In this document: in pieces, positions 16,441-26,200 of the stretch
How positions within the stretch are numbered: position 1 is the stretch's first letter
Layout of the letters: every line of letters begins with the position of its first letter
Source of the DNA: JAHJCW01 sp965369995
GTDB lineage: Bacteria; Fidelibacterota; Marinisomatia; Marinisomatales; JAHJCW01
Assembly: GCA_965369995.1 (NCBI GenBank)
Contig: CBDURO010000004.1
Coordinates: 11,746 to 75,745 of the forward strand
DNA length: 64,000 nt
Direction of reading: 5' to 3'
Position numbers and translations under genes: made by a program
The notes under the pieces: model-generated
What the model was told of the DNA's origin: nothing
What the model saw: the letters and a program-made list of their open reading frames with translations, nothing else
Database searches by the model: none

Positions 16441-16714
16441 AGGTCGTGCACCAAAGATTGACAAATCGGAAAATCTATAGTAAAATAATAGTTAGCTCCG
16501 CTTCAGTGGTTCACCGGCACATGATTCAAATCTTTTACCGCTGCTTCCTTCCGGACCTGACGGGTTTCAAAAACGAACCATTGCGATGAATTGAAGTTTC
16601 AATACCACTTTTCATTTCAAATAGACTTTGATAATGCCGCTCTTTGGTTTTCAATCCTGCTATAGCGGGTTGCAGGTTACAGGGCACCGCTACCTCCCCA
16701 TCTAGCACGACCAA
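16441..16714 (-). ncRNA. ffs: Signal recognition particle RNA, bacterial large type
   Basis: RNA scaffold of the signal recognition particle. The minus strand shows the hallmark domain IV stretch GTCAGGTCCGGAAGGAAGCA at about 16537-16560, in full running on to GC. A 5' Alu-type domain is also present (GGGGAGGTAGCGGTGCCCTG, then AACCTGCAACCCGCTATAGC), closely similar to Bacillus scRNA as I remember it. The ends close: 5' GGTCGTGC (16705-16712) pairs with 3' GCACGACC (16442-16449). The length, about 273 nt, fits the large type, and a T-rich tract follows. Exact ends are approximate. Confidence 0.93.
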
Positions 16715-16736
16715 TAGCAATTAATTTTTAAATTTG

Positions 16737-16809
16737 TGGAGCCGATGGGGATCGAACCCACGACCTCAGCATTGCGAACGCTGCACTCTCCCAACTGAGC
16801 TACGGCCCC
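16737..16809 (-). tRNA. tRNA-Ala (anticodon CGC)
   Basis: A complete 73-nt cloverleaf. The acceptor stem GGGGCCG pairs with CGGCTCC and includes G3-U70, the alanyl-tRNA synthetase identity pair. The D stem is GCTC/GAGT, the anticodon stem CAGCG/TGCTG with loop TTCGCAA, and the T stem GTGGG/CCCAT with TTCGATC. Anticodon CGC (16774-16776) reads GCG. The discriminator is A and the CCA end is not encoded. It lies 22 nt upstream of the SRP RNA on the same strand, so the two may share a transcript. Confidence 0.97.
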
Positions 16810-16880
16810 ATTATATGCAAAATTACGAACTAAAATTTATATATTACAATTCTATGAAGGTAAACTTAAGACAATATTAT

Positions 16881-16910
16881 TTATGAACTATTGTTTATAA
16901 TAGTTCATAA
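16881..16910. terminator. AT-rich 12-bp inverted repeat
   Basis: TTATGAACTATT (16881-16892) and AATAGTTCATAA (16899-16910) are exact inverted copies around a six-base loop. It lies 60 bp past the stop of the minus-strand gene at 16970-17731 and before the tRNA, so it may end that transcript. The stem has few G-C pairs and the T-run is poor. Confidence 0.4.
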
Positions 16911-16969
16911 GCAATTATATATTACAAATTATAAAATATTGATTAGATTTGTTATATCTGATTAATAAA

Positions 16970-17731
16970 TTAATTGTTTAAATATCCATCGAACTCTTGA
17001 TCAACCATATCACTATCGTGTTTATGCCATCTTCTTTCCCACTCTGTTAACTCCTGAATAGGTTTTGTTTTCGGCTTAGCAGGTAAATGTTTACTCATCA
17101 TAGATTCCGTTTTGAACGATTCCTTTTTTTGCTGCATAGCTTTGATTTGCTCTAATCGTTGTTCTTCCTTGATTTTAGCCACCGATGGTCTTAATATTGA
17201 CGATATTTTATTCTCAATATTCTTTGATTGCTTTGATAAGAGTATATCGTCAATAGGTATATCTATCTCGTTTTCAATTACTGTATGTTTTAATAAAGGT
17301 TTTTCAGCAACAATCGATTGAGTTTGTCTTTCTTGTAATTTTTCTGATTTTATTTGAACGTCTGCTTTTATCTTTTGTGTAATAGTTTTATGAATACCAC
17401 CAATCTTTGCCCTAATCGCTTTTGTTGCTTCAACAGATTTGCTAGAAACCACGGATTTATAATCAGATTGCCTATCTTGTACATCCACCTTTTCTTTATT
17501 TCGATTAAAGATAGATTTTAAACGATTTATTTCAAGATTTTGTATAATAATTGGTAAATCAGATTTAAAATCATTTACCGCTCCAGTAATTCTGTCGAAT
17601 AATACTTCTTTAACGGAACTACCATATTCCCCATTCACTTTTTTTATCAGATAACCGAATTTTTCAATAAAGTATATTTTTTCACGATCTAACGAGCCAA
17701 ATTGATTATCACTTTTGTTAAGTTGTCTCAT
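16970..17731 (-). CDS. Hypothetical charged, largely helical protein
   Basis: I do not recognise this 253-aa protein. It has no signal peptide or membrane segment. Residues 75-150 are lysine- and glutamate-rich and likely helical; about 185-225 (KEEQRLEQIKAMQQKKESF) could form a coiled coil. The C-terminus has a tryptophan-bearing ELTEWERRWHKHDSDMVDQEF stretch. It begins 43 bp after the selenoprotein gene, with AGGGA before the ATG, so the two may be co-transcribed. A structural or adaptor role is possible, but nothing in the sequence points to a pathway. Confidence 0.7.
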   Translation of the reverse strand: MRQLNKSDNQFGSLDREKIYFIEKFGYLIKKVNGEYGSSVKEVLFDRITGAVNDFKSDLPIIIQNLEINRLKSIFNRNKEKVDVQDRQSDYKSVVSSKSVEATKAIRAKIGGIHKTITQKIKADVQIKSEKLQERQTQSIVAEKPLLKHTVIENEIDIPIDDILLSKQSKNIENKISSILRPSVAKIKEEQRLEQIKAMQQKKESFKTESMMSKHLPAKPKTKPIQELTEWERRWHKHDSDMVDQEFDGYLNN

Positions 17732-17774
17732 TTCTTCCCTCTACTAACCAAAGGGATTTTTCCCATTTTAAAAA

Positions 17775-17999
17775 TTAATCTATCAATTGAATTACTTCCT
17801 CTAATTCAGGAAATCTACCTAATTGCTTTTTCGAAAAAACTAATTTATCATTTTTCTGAATTTCGTAGACACCGTCCCCCGATGGGATAAGTTTTAACTC
17901 AGAAATAGCGTTTCCGTACCTTTCCAACAAATCGCTTGCCATCCTGGCAGCCCTAGGCAAATAGTTTCACGCGTTGCAGTATTCAATCGATAGTCTCAC
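17775..17999 (-). CDS. SelW/Rdx-family selenoprotein with in-frame UGA (Sec)
   Basis: A 74-residue thioredoxin-like protein read through one TGA. From GTG 17999, preceded by AGGAG at five bases, it reads MRLSIEYCNAU, where U is TGA 17967-17969, then NYLPRAARMASDLL and so on to TAA at 17775. The rest has the family core GDGVYEIQKNDKLVFSKK with GRFPELEEV. In SelW/SelT/Rdx proteins the redox motif is CxxC or CxxU right after the first strand; here the UGA falls exactly on its second redox position. A hairpin follows the UGA. A plain search finds only the part from TTG 17960. The preceding gene encodes a flavo-iron-sulfur dehydrogenase. Confidence 0.82.
17943..17957 (-). promoter_or_regulatory. 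Candidate bacterial SECIS hairpin
   Basis: On the minus strand, 15 nt after the UGA, CCTAGGGCTGCCAGG folds as CCT/AGG and GG/CC pairs with a bulged A and a GCTG tetraloop. Bacterial SECIS elements are short hairpins inside the coding region with a G at the start of the apical loop, recognised by SelB. An alternative outer stem TTGCC/GGCAA (17936-17960) competes with it. Confidence 0.5.
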
Positions 18000-18067
18000 C
18001 AATGCTCCTGTACTTCCTCACCATAAAGCAGTTAATTTTAAATAATTATAGTAGATTAATGCAAGTA

Positions 18068-20872
18068 TTAATTTGAAATTAAATAATCACGCACTAAGAG
18101 TGCAATTGACTTATAAAATTGTTCGCTATCAGACATTCCTATTTCGCACATTCGGCTTGACGAATATCCGTTTAATTTTCGTTGTTCAAACGATAATTGG
18201 TCCTTATTAATTTTTACTGCATTCTTTGTTAATTGCGGTACAATTATACCTCGATCACCTGCAAAACCACAGCAATTGCTATTTTCAGGAATCGTTACTT
18301 TTTTTGCGCATCTTTTTGCAAGTGATTCCATTATTTGCATATGCTCCATTTTTTGAGTGGCGCAAGTAGGATGTACTATTATTTCTCTATCAAGCGGTTT
18401 AAAATTAATATCTTTTACAATAGAATCTAAAAATGGAATTATATCAATAAACTTAAGCTTTTTCCACTTTGTACTAATTTCTTTTGAAATACCATCACTT
18501 GGATGTAAAAACTTGTAAGTGCAAGGAGATGTGTCAACAACAATCGGTATCTTTCCTGCTTTAGATGTTTCATATAATAAATTAATTGTCCTTTCGAACA
18601 TTTCAACTCCGGTCTCATGATATCCTTTTGAACTAAACGGAGTACTGCAGCAAGTATTATCGATTTTAGCAGGAATAATTAATTTTACTTTTACTAATTC
18701 AGCAATTTGTCCCATTACTTCAATTATGGATTGATTTTTGGAATCTGCACTAAAAGCACGGCTTATACATGACGGATAGTAAATAAATGATTTTCCTGCA
18801 CCATACTCCATTTTTACGGGAAATTTAGTACTAGCGGTAATCATGGAGTTCCACGCAGGAATGCGATGTTTTGATATTTTATTAATCCAATTAAATGTAT
18901 TATTCATCAATTTAGAACTGAATAACTTTGTTTTGAGACTTAATATTTTTATAGCAAATTTGATGGACTTGGTAGTAAAACGAAAATGATTTGATATCCA
19001 ATTGGCAATCAACTTTCCAAAAATACCACTATGTTGTTTGCGCAAATCTTTGACAAACTCACCTGTATTAATATTAACCGGACAAACCGTTTCACACATT
19101 CCGTCAACAGCACAAGTTATCTCAGTACTAAAAAAGTAATCATTTTTCAGATTTTTGGATAAAGAAGAATTTTGTGAACTGATCATTTCCAACTCTCTGC
19201 TTATGCTAATTCTTTGACGCGGTGTAAATGTGAATCCTCTTGATGGACAAACCGGTTCACAAAATCCACACTCTACACATAAATCGATTTTATCGTTAAT
19301 GGCAGGCATTTGCTTCAAATTCTCAATGTGAATATTATTATTTTTATTTAAAATAACCCCGGGATTTAAAATAAAATTAGGGTCAGCTAATTTTTTAATT
19401 TTCCACATTATTTGATATAGATTACTTCCCCATTCTCTCTCAACAAAAGGTGCCATATTTCTGCCTGTACCATGTTCTGCTTTGAGTGAACCGTTGAACT
19501 TGTCAATTGTCATTTTGGCAATATCATCCAACATTCCTTTGTATCGAGTAATTCCTTCTTTCGATTCTAAATCAATTGATGCCACAAAATGTAAATTACC
19601 GTCTGTGGCATGACCGAATATTACGGCATCGTCAAATTTCCACTTCGCAAAAATGCGATGCAAATCAGTTATAGCTTCACCTAAATCCTCAATGTCAAAA
19701 CAAATATCTTCTGTTATTACACTTGTCCCCGGTTTTCTTAATGAGCCAACTGTTGTGAATAAACTTTTACGTACTTCCCAAAGTTTTAACCTGTTACTCT
19801 CTTCTTTTTCAAAATTACCTATCAATGATCCATGATATTTTTGGACAACTGAAATTAGATTTTCTTCTAAATCATTAAATAATTTTTCATTATTTACCTG
19901 AAATTCACAAAGTAACGCTGAGGAATCTTTGGGAATTGAATTTATATCATAAGGTGCATCAGCTAAATACTTTGCAGTTTTCAAAGAAGCATAATCCATT
20001 AGTTCAAGAGCTTTAACGCCGGTATTTTTAATCGCATTTATTGAGTTACAAGCAATTTTTATTGATGGAAATAAAATTAATCCCGTTGATTTGAAAGGAG
20101 GATCCGGTATTGTTTCAAGCTCAATATTTGAAATAAATGCTAAAGTACCCTCAGATCCAACAAGCAAATGTGCAAAAATATCCAAAGGATGATTGAAGTC
20201 TAAAAATGAATTCAGCGAATAACCTATTGTATTTTTTATACGATATTTATCTAAAATTTTATTTCGTAATATTTCTTTTTTAGATATGCCTTTTTTAATT
20301 GCTATCAGTCCGTCTGAAAGTTCTTTTTCTTTTACTGTAAACTGATCATAATCTTGTTTATTTGATGTATCATAAACATTCCCATTTGATAAAATAAATC
20401 TGATATTTTTTAATGTATTGTATGAATTACAGGACTTTCCTGTAGTCATTCCGGAGGCATTATTGGCTACAATTCCGCCTATCCTAGCGGCTTTTATTGA
20501 AGCTGGATCAGGCCCAATTCTGCGTTGAAATTTCCTTATTTTTTGATTAGCATGTTCACCGATTACACCCGGCTCTAATAAAATAGAATTACCTTTGTTT
20601 TTTACTTCAATTTTTTGCCAATCATATGCTATCTCTGCTACAATTCCATTAGTAACCGTTTGACCAGAAAGAGACGTCCCACTTGCACGGAAAGTAATTG
20701 ATTTGTTAACATTATTAGCATATTTAAACAATTTTTGAATATCATTTTCATCTTTCGGACGAACAACAACATCAGGCAGCATTCGGTAAATACTTGCATC
20801 TCGAGAATATGATAGTCTGTCAATTTCGCGATTCAGTACCTTTTCTTTATCGAGATAATTGTATAAATCCAT
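18068..20872 (-). CDS. FAD-linked oxidase with Fe-S and CCG domains (D-lactate dehydrogenase type)
   Basis: A large 934-aa oxidoreductase. Residues 30-510 form the FAD-binding type 4 oxidase (ITFRASGTSLSGQTV, VANNASGMTTGKSC, LVGSEGTLAFIS, FGHATDGNLHF, KAEHGTGRNMAPFVE). Two 4Fe-4S motifs follow (CVECGFCEPVCPS near 533, CAVDGMCETVCPV near 588), then two CCG domains (CCSTPF, CCGFAGDRG). This is the layout of Fe-S D-lactate or D-2-hydroxyacid dehydrogenases that pass electrons to quinone. The substrate is not fixed by sequence. ATG 20872 is preferred to the adjacent upstream TTG. It follows the thioesterase gene by a few bases. Confidence 0.88.
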   Translation of the reverse strand: MDLYNYLDKEKVLNREIDRLSYSRDASIYRMLPDVVVRPKDENDIQKLFKYANNVNKSITFRASGTSLSGQTVTNGIVAEIAYDWQKIEVKNKGNSILLEPGVIGEHANQKIRKFQRRIGPDPASIKAARIGGIVANNASGMTTGKSCNSYNTLKNIRFILSNGNVYDTSNKQDYDQFTVKEKELSDGLIAIKKGISKKEILRNKILDKYRIKNTIGYSLNSFLDFNHPLDIFAHLLVGSEGTLAFISNIELETIPDPPFKSTGLILFPSIKIACNSINAIKNTGVKALELMDYASLKTAKYLADAPYDINSIPKDSSALLCEFQVNNEKLFNDLEENLISVVQKYHGSLIGNFEKEESNRLKLWEVRKSLFTTVGSLRKPGTSVITEDICFDIEDLGEAITDLHRIFAKWKFDDAVIFGHATDGNLHFVASIDLESKEGITRYKGMLDDIAKMTIDKFNGSLKAEHGTGRNMAPFVEREWGSNLYQIMWKIKKLADPNFILNPGVILNKNNNIHIENLKQMPAINDKIDLCVECGFCEPVCPSRGFTFTPRQRISISRELEMISSQNSSLSKNLKNDYFFSTEITCAVDGMCETVCPVNINTGEFVKDLRKQHSGIFGKLIANWISNHFRFTTKSIKFAIKILSLKTKLFSSKLMNNTFNWINKISKHRIPAWNSMITASTKFPVKMEYGAGKSFIYYPSCISRAFSADSKNQSIIEVMGQIAELVKVKLIIPAKIDNTCCSTPFSSKGYHETGVEMFERTINLLYETSKAGKIPIVVDTSPCTYKFLHPSDGISKEISTKWKKLKFIDIIPFLDSIVKDINFKPLDREIIVHPTCATQKMEHMQIMESLAKRCAKKVTIPENSNCCGFAGDRGIIVPQLTKNAVKINKDQLSFEQRKLNGYSSSRMCEIGMSDSEQFYKSIALLVRDYLISN

Positions 20873-20877
20873 CAAAT

Positions 20878-21306
20878 TTAAAGTGAATTCAAGTATTTTT
20901 TAATTTCATCAGGAACAGGTATTGTTTTGCCTGTTTTATAATTTATTGATACCAATATAAAATTTGCCTGCAAAATAGGTTTTTCTATACCCTTTTTAAA
21001 TATTGCGGTTAATATATCATAACTTTTGTTACCAATCCTAGTAATTCGCTGACCAATCTCAAGAGTTGAAGGATGAACTGCTTGATTAATATAATTAACT
21101 TCCATCGAAGCTAAAATTGAACTTTCCACTTGGTCCCACATCTGCAATTTATGACCGATTTGCATATAAAGATCGAGCCGGGCAGTTTCCATGTAAGTCA
21201 AATAAGACGCATGGTTTATGTGCCTTAAACCGTCCATATCTCCCCAATTCGTATAAATGGTTGTCCAATAATCAAAATCTTTTCTTGAAAATAATTTAAT
21301 AGTCAT
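20878..21306 (-). CDS. Acyl-CoA thioesterase (4HBT hotdog fold)
   Basis: Cytosolic hotdog-fold hydrolase of 142 aa. Seen are the 4-hydroxybenzoyl-CoA thioesterase-type core WGDMDGLRHINHASYLTYME and TARLDLYM on the long helix, then VEVNYINQAVHPSTLEIGQR-like strands. The catalytic Asp of the family (YxDxD/MDGLxHxN) is represented by D25/D27-H31. Length and fold fit YbgC/FadM-type thioesterases, which cleave free acyl-CoAs. It is followed by the dehydrogenase gene with almost no gap. Substrate unknown. Confidence 0.87.
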   Translation of the reverse strand: MTIKLFSRKDFDYWTTIYTNWGDMDGLRHINHASYLTYMETARLDLYMQIGHKLQMWDQVESSILASMEVNYINQAVHPSTLEIGQRITRIGNKSYDILTAIFKKGIEKPILQANFILVSINYKTGKTIPVPDEIKKYLNSL

Positions 21307-21363
21307 AAGTAAATTTAATTAAGGTTTTTTTTATAAAAACGAGTGCAATATTAAGGAAAAATA

Positions 21364-21879
21364 ATGAAAGTTCTAAAAACTGCTTTGATAATAATTTTTA
21401 TTGGAATATTAGTTTATTTTATTATTGGTTTACTCACTCCGCCTGTATCAAAAGAAGTCGCAATGGAATTAGAGCTATCTGCTGAAGAAATATTCTCAAC
21501 GCTTGCGGATCAATCAAATATGACACAGTGGGTTCCAGGATTAAAAAGTGTGGAACAAGTTAGCGGTAGACCTAATACTATCGGCAGTGTTACTGAATTT
21601 GTTTTCGAAAGAAATGGTATTGAAATTCCGATTCTTATACGGATTAATGATTATAAAATGAATGAATCTATGAACTTGATATTAACGCATGATAAGTTGG
21701 TTTCTGATGTTCAAATTAATGTTGTACCGCATGGCAATGGTTCTAAATTAGATATCTCATATAAAATTGCCGGCAATAGTTTGCTTACAAAAACAGCAAT
21801 GCCGTTCATAAAACCGCTAATTAAAAAATATAGTGAAATGGATTTGGAAGAACTTAAAAACTTACTTCAGAAATCATAA
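21364..21879 (+). CDS. SRPBCC (START-like) family protein with N-terminal membrane anchor
   Basis: A 171-aa protein. Residues 4-27 form one hydrophobic helix (ALIIIFIGILVYFIIGLL), and the remainder looks like a lipid-binding SRPBCC/polyketide-cyclase fold: SAEEIFSTLADQSNMTQWVPGLKSVEQVSG, then TEFVFERNGIEIPILIRI and a C-terminal long helix. This fold binds hydrophobic ligands; the ligand and side of the membrane are not predictable beyond an N-in anchor guess. It is a lone plus-strand gene between two minus-strand blocks and converges with the Omp85-like gene, 37 bp away. Confidence 0.75.
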   Translation: MKVLKTALIIIFIGILVYFIIGLLTPPVSKEVAMELELSAEEIFSTLADQSNMTQWVPGLKSVEQVSGRPNTIGSVTEFVFERNGIEIPILIRINDYKMNESMNLILTHDKLVSDVQINVVPHGNGSKLDISYKIAGNSLLTKTAMPFIKPLIKKYSEMDLEELKNLLQKS

Positions 21880-21916
21880 CCTGATCTAATGTAATACTCT
21901 TTCAGATAGTATTTTT

Positions 21917-23287
21917 CTACAACCTCGTCAAAAACTGAAGATGTATTTTACCGTTTTTAATGGAATCTTGTCGTCCTAATCCGTAATAAAGTTTTAACAC
22001 AGAGTTTTTTGTAACTTGAGTAAAACCGATACCGTATCCATAAGGGAATGGCTTGTAAGTGTCTTGCAATGCGATATCGGAAAACAGCGTAATTCGCTGA
22101 TTTGAGCCCAACTTAATATTATATTCAACCGAAGGTATAATTACCCAATCACTTTTAAAATAATCTTCTGTGTAACCACGCAGATTATTAGCGCCACCAT
22201 AACGGATTAATTCCCCTGAATGTAATGTTCCTGAACTAATCCAATTGCTGTTTCCAAGTATTTTTAAAGCAATATTATTTTTACCCCACAAAGGAAAATA
22301 TTTTTCAACTTTAGCTTGCCCGGATATAATAACTGTATTTGAGTCACTTACTATCCGCTTGCCAACATCGCTATAAAGCGATATCAAATATCCTTTAGTA
22401 GGTAACCAATAATCATTACGATAATCAATTATGCCATCAATGTAAATAGATTGTGTGGTTAAATTAGCAAGACCTAATGAATCGCCTTTGGCAGTGGAGT
22501 TGATTGTTGTATTTTTCCCTCCAAAACCTAATTTTCCTATGCTCGGAATTGTTTTGATAATTCCGACAGCTGAATTTGTATTTACATAATTCCCATCACG
22601 TAAATCTTGGTTATAAGCTATACTTACACCTATTGGCAAACCTAATGGATGTGGTTCTTCGTATTTTAAATTCAAAATTTGCGACTCTTCATCTAATCGC
22701 TTCCAATGTAAATCAACTATACTCGCTGTTCTCCATTGATTTTCGAGATGTATATCCATTTGCCCGTTTAAAGTCCACTTTTGCTCATCAGATCGAGACG
22801 CTCCAATCAATCCTGAAAAATAATTATTAAAATTTGATTTTATTTCTACGACAGCGCCAACTTTTTGTTTTTTATTTATTCCAAAAAATATTTCTGAATT
22901 TTTCTTAATAAATGGTGTACTTTTAACAATTGCCTTGAATATTTTTGTCGTTTCAATTGTCGGTTTTGAGTTTATTAATGGTTTAAATATTTGATTTAAT
23001 ATAGATATTCTTATTTCATTATTATTAAAAATTATTGTATCAAGTGTGACATTAATAGATTTTCTCTTGTAAGTAATTAAACTATCGGAATTTATTTGAC
23101 TAAGCCTGAAATATTCCCCGATGTTATCAGAATTAGATAACAGTGAATCTAGCTTGGTACTTACTTCATCGTAAGTGTTAACTGATAACGTATCAACATC
23201 GTCAATTATAATTTTATTTGATTGCCCAAATAGCTGAACAGCTACAATTACTATAATAAATATTTTAAAAATATGCACGCAGTTCAC
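21917..23287 (-). CDS. Omp85-superfamily outer-membrane beta-barrel protein
   Basis: A 456-aa protein with an N-terminal signal peptide (about residues 1-22, ending FGQ). A short N-terminal region of about 130 residues could hold one or two POTRA-like units. From about residue 150 to the end it is a series of amphipathic strands with the Omp85 hallmarks LRGYTEDYFKSDW (the RGY loop motif) and a C-terminal FLTRL. BamA/TamA-type proteins insert or secrete other proteins. It is too short for BamA (about 800 aa), so a TamA- or patatin-associated-like role is more likely. The GTG start overlaps the preceding 1097-aa gene by 23 bp. Confidence 0.72.
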   Translation of the reverse strand: MNCVHIFKIFIIVIVAVQLFGQSNKIIIDDVDTLSVNTYDEVSTKLDSLLSNSDNIGEYFRLSQINSDSLITYKRKSINVTLDTIIFNNNEIRISILNQIFKPLINSKPTIETTKIFKAIVKSTPFIKKNSEIFFGINKKQKVGAVVEIKSNFNNYFSGLIGASRSDEQKWTLNGQMDIHLENQWRTASIVDLHWKRLDEESQILNLKYEEPHPLGLPIGVSIAYNQDLRDGNYVNTNSAVGIIKTIPSIGKLGFGGKNTTINSTAKGDSLGLANLTTQSIYIDGIIDYRNDYWLPTKGYLISLYSDVGKRIVSDSNTVIISGQAKVEKYFPLWGKNNIALKILGNSNWISSGTLHSGELIRYGGANNLRGYTEDYFKSDWVIIPSVEYNIKLGSNQRITLFSDIALQDTYKPFPYGYGIGFTQVTKNSVLKLYYGLGRQDSIKNGKIHLQFLTRL

Positions 23288-26200
23288 CTGATAAAGTAAT
23301 GAAATTATTATATCTCAAATTATCAATGTAATTTACATTTACATTTAGAGATAAATTTTTTCCTAATAATACTTGTCCTTGAATATTTATTGAAATTGAT
23401 TGACCTAGTGGTAATCCGTTCAGAGCTTCCGGAGGAATTACCAATTTATCACTTGTTTCAATAGAATTAAATAATTCAGCCCGAACTTTTATTCGACTCG
23501 TTGAACTTATAAACCGCTGACTTTCGATTTTTAAACCATAAGCATAAGCCGAAAACAATTCTTGATTATGCGTACCACTATCTTTACCGCCCAATGCTGA
23601 AACAGAAAATTGCCATTTTCTCTCTATACTCCATTTAATTTCCTCCTCCGTCCACCAACCATCAACATTCCTATTTCTCAAATTGGAAAACCCTGAGGAG
23701 TTATCAATTTTATGTGATTTAATTTTTAAGACTGAATGAAATTTCTTTTTAATCGGTTCACGCCATTCGACACCGTATTCTGTTTGAATACGCAGATCAT
23801 TCCCACGCGGATCAGCTCCCAACAAATCCTGAGAATATATTACCCAATTTCTAATTCTTCTTGTAGTACCTTGTGGATTGTAATCAATTTCGTTTCTCAA
23901 GTTAACTTTGGATCGAGCTATTTCATTATCTAATAAATCGGGTTCCAAAATTTTATTTATAGCAAAGGTTTTTCCTTTAAATTCCGTACGGAAATCCGAT
24001 CTGACATCAATATTCTTTAATACTCTGAATGGCATCTTTGCGAAATCGATGAATAATCGCTGTGAAGCGATAAAATGGGTGATTAATTCACGATCGCCGG
24101 TTAATATTGTATGACTAATATATGCACCATTCGGATCACTAATGTACTCGTTGAACTCTTCATCATAACGATAGGAACCAAGCCCCACACCGATAGAATC
24201 ATAAACCACGGCGCGTGATTCCGTATATGTTTCCTCAAGTTTTGAGTGCAGCTCCCAACGAACCGGATTTGTTTTATTATTGAAACGGATATTTGCTAAA
24301 CCTATTGCATAATCTAATTTTTCATTTTTAATTAAATTGTCAGATATCCGTTTTTTGAAAACGATTTTTCCTGACCATCCGTTTGTAAATTTTCCATTAA
24401 TATCTAATTCACCAAATAGTCCCTCTTGGATGATATCCATTTCTGTTGAATCAGTATCATTCACTTTAAAATCAATTCTTCGTGCAATGGATGCCGCAAC
24501 ATTTTTGTTTTCTTTAGAGAATAAAAATCCCAATTTCCCTATATCAAATTTGTGATTACCCTTTTCGTATTCACCTTTATAACTAATAATTGGATGAAAA
24601 TTACCGGGGAGTAACATTCCGTAAATGTTAAGTTGATAATAATTTGATTTTTCTGTCTGAACTCTATTGATGTACGAATCAAATTTTGGGATAAATTTTG
24701 TGTTACTATTGATCTGACCTGTTAATCTATTCTTTTTTCCTGAAATCGAATTATATTGTGACCAATCAAATTTTGAATTAAAAGATTTATCAATTTTTAC
24801 ATTGATTCCGCCTGAGAATAGTGATTCCTTACCTAAATCTTCTGATTGTATATTCCAGTCTCTGTTGAATTGTGCGTTTCTTTCGCGACTCAACTCTCTA
24901 AACCGATTTGATCTGCTCCAATTAATAATATTATATCCAAGTTTAGCATTTTTTAATACAGATATTTCTTTACCGGTAATTGAAAAATTATGTGCGAATC
25001 CGATATTGTCATCATCATTTAATGTAGAAAATGTGTTTTTATCTAAATTTGATAGAGATATATCCCAAGCGGCTAAAGTATTTTCCGACAATTTTGCATC
25101 ACCTGCAAGTTGAAATATTTCATGATTTATCGGATTACTCCATCGTCTAAACGGACTGTATAAGTCAATAATCTCGGATCTGTCTTCAATATTTACAAAC
25201 TCAAAATACAAGTGTCCGTCATCGCTAATGCGACGTGCGTATTCCCCGTTTTCGTTATCGTTATAAAAGCTCACTTTATATCTGTTTTCATTGTTGTTCA
25301 CCGTTTTGGGAGAATAAATATATATTCCACCTGTCAATAAATAGTCGCCTTTTTCATCCTTAACTGCGCCGGAAAGAATTGCATCTTGATCCCCGGCGTT
25401 CAAAAGAGAATCCCTTAAACCAACTGCCACAGTTTCATCAATCTGTAATTGATCTTTTTCCTTAAACCAAGATATTCCCAAATTACCCCAATTACCTAAC
25501 TCGCGGTAAACCGATGCGCTAAGCACATTGCGGTTATATTGAAAATCCGAATATTGATATTCAATATAAATATCAGAATCGAAATCGATTAACCGACGAG
25601 GTGTAAACGTAACTTCACCTATGCTGTAATCAATGATATAATCGAAGTTTTCGCCACGTTTTAGTAGTTCACCATTTAAGTGTACTTTTTCCGTTCCAGC
25701 TAAAACAATTATATCTTTATTTCCGTTTTCTGAAGTTAATGAATACGGTCCTTGGCTGCCATCAGTACCTTTAAAAGACAATTTATGATATCGTCCTTTT
25801 GTTCCGGCAAGCGTACTTTGTCCCGACAATTTATCAAATTTAAAAGTATTTTTTAATCCTTCAAGTTTTCGGCTAACCTTTAAATATTTTCCGCTATTTA
25901 ATTCATAATCAATGTCGCCTGCCATAATTTGAAAATTTGTATGACTAACGTGTAAATATACTTTATCGATTTCATCAAGGATTTGCGTTGTGCCTTCCGG
26001 TTGTATTGGCAAACTTTGATCGGACAGAACTCCGCTTACTGTTATATCGTTAGAAAGTTTACCTTGTAATTGTAATTGCAATCCTCCGCTAAAATCTGAG
26101 CCACCAAAAGGTGAAAGAGTTAAATTACGATACACTGTGCCAGTAGTAGCCAAATTGGATATCTCGTCTTGAATATCATATTGAATTTCGGCTTGTGTAG

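Noticed and set aside
16535..16720. An open frame of 61 aa on the minus strand
   Set aside because: It lies wholly within the SRP RNA gene, whose conserved domain IV and closing helix explain the sequence.
17775..17960. 61-aa protein starting at TTG 17960
   Set aside because: It is only the part of the selenoprotein after the UGA; the motif-bearing N-terminus lies upstream.
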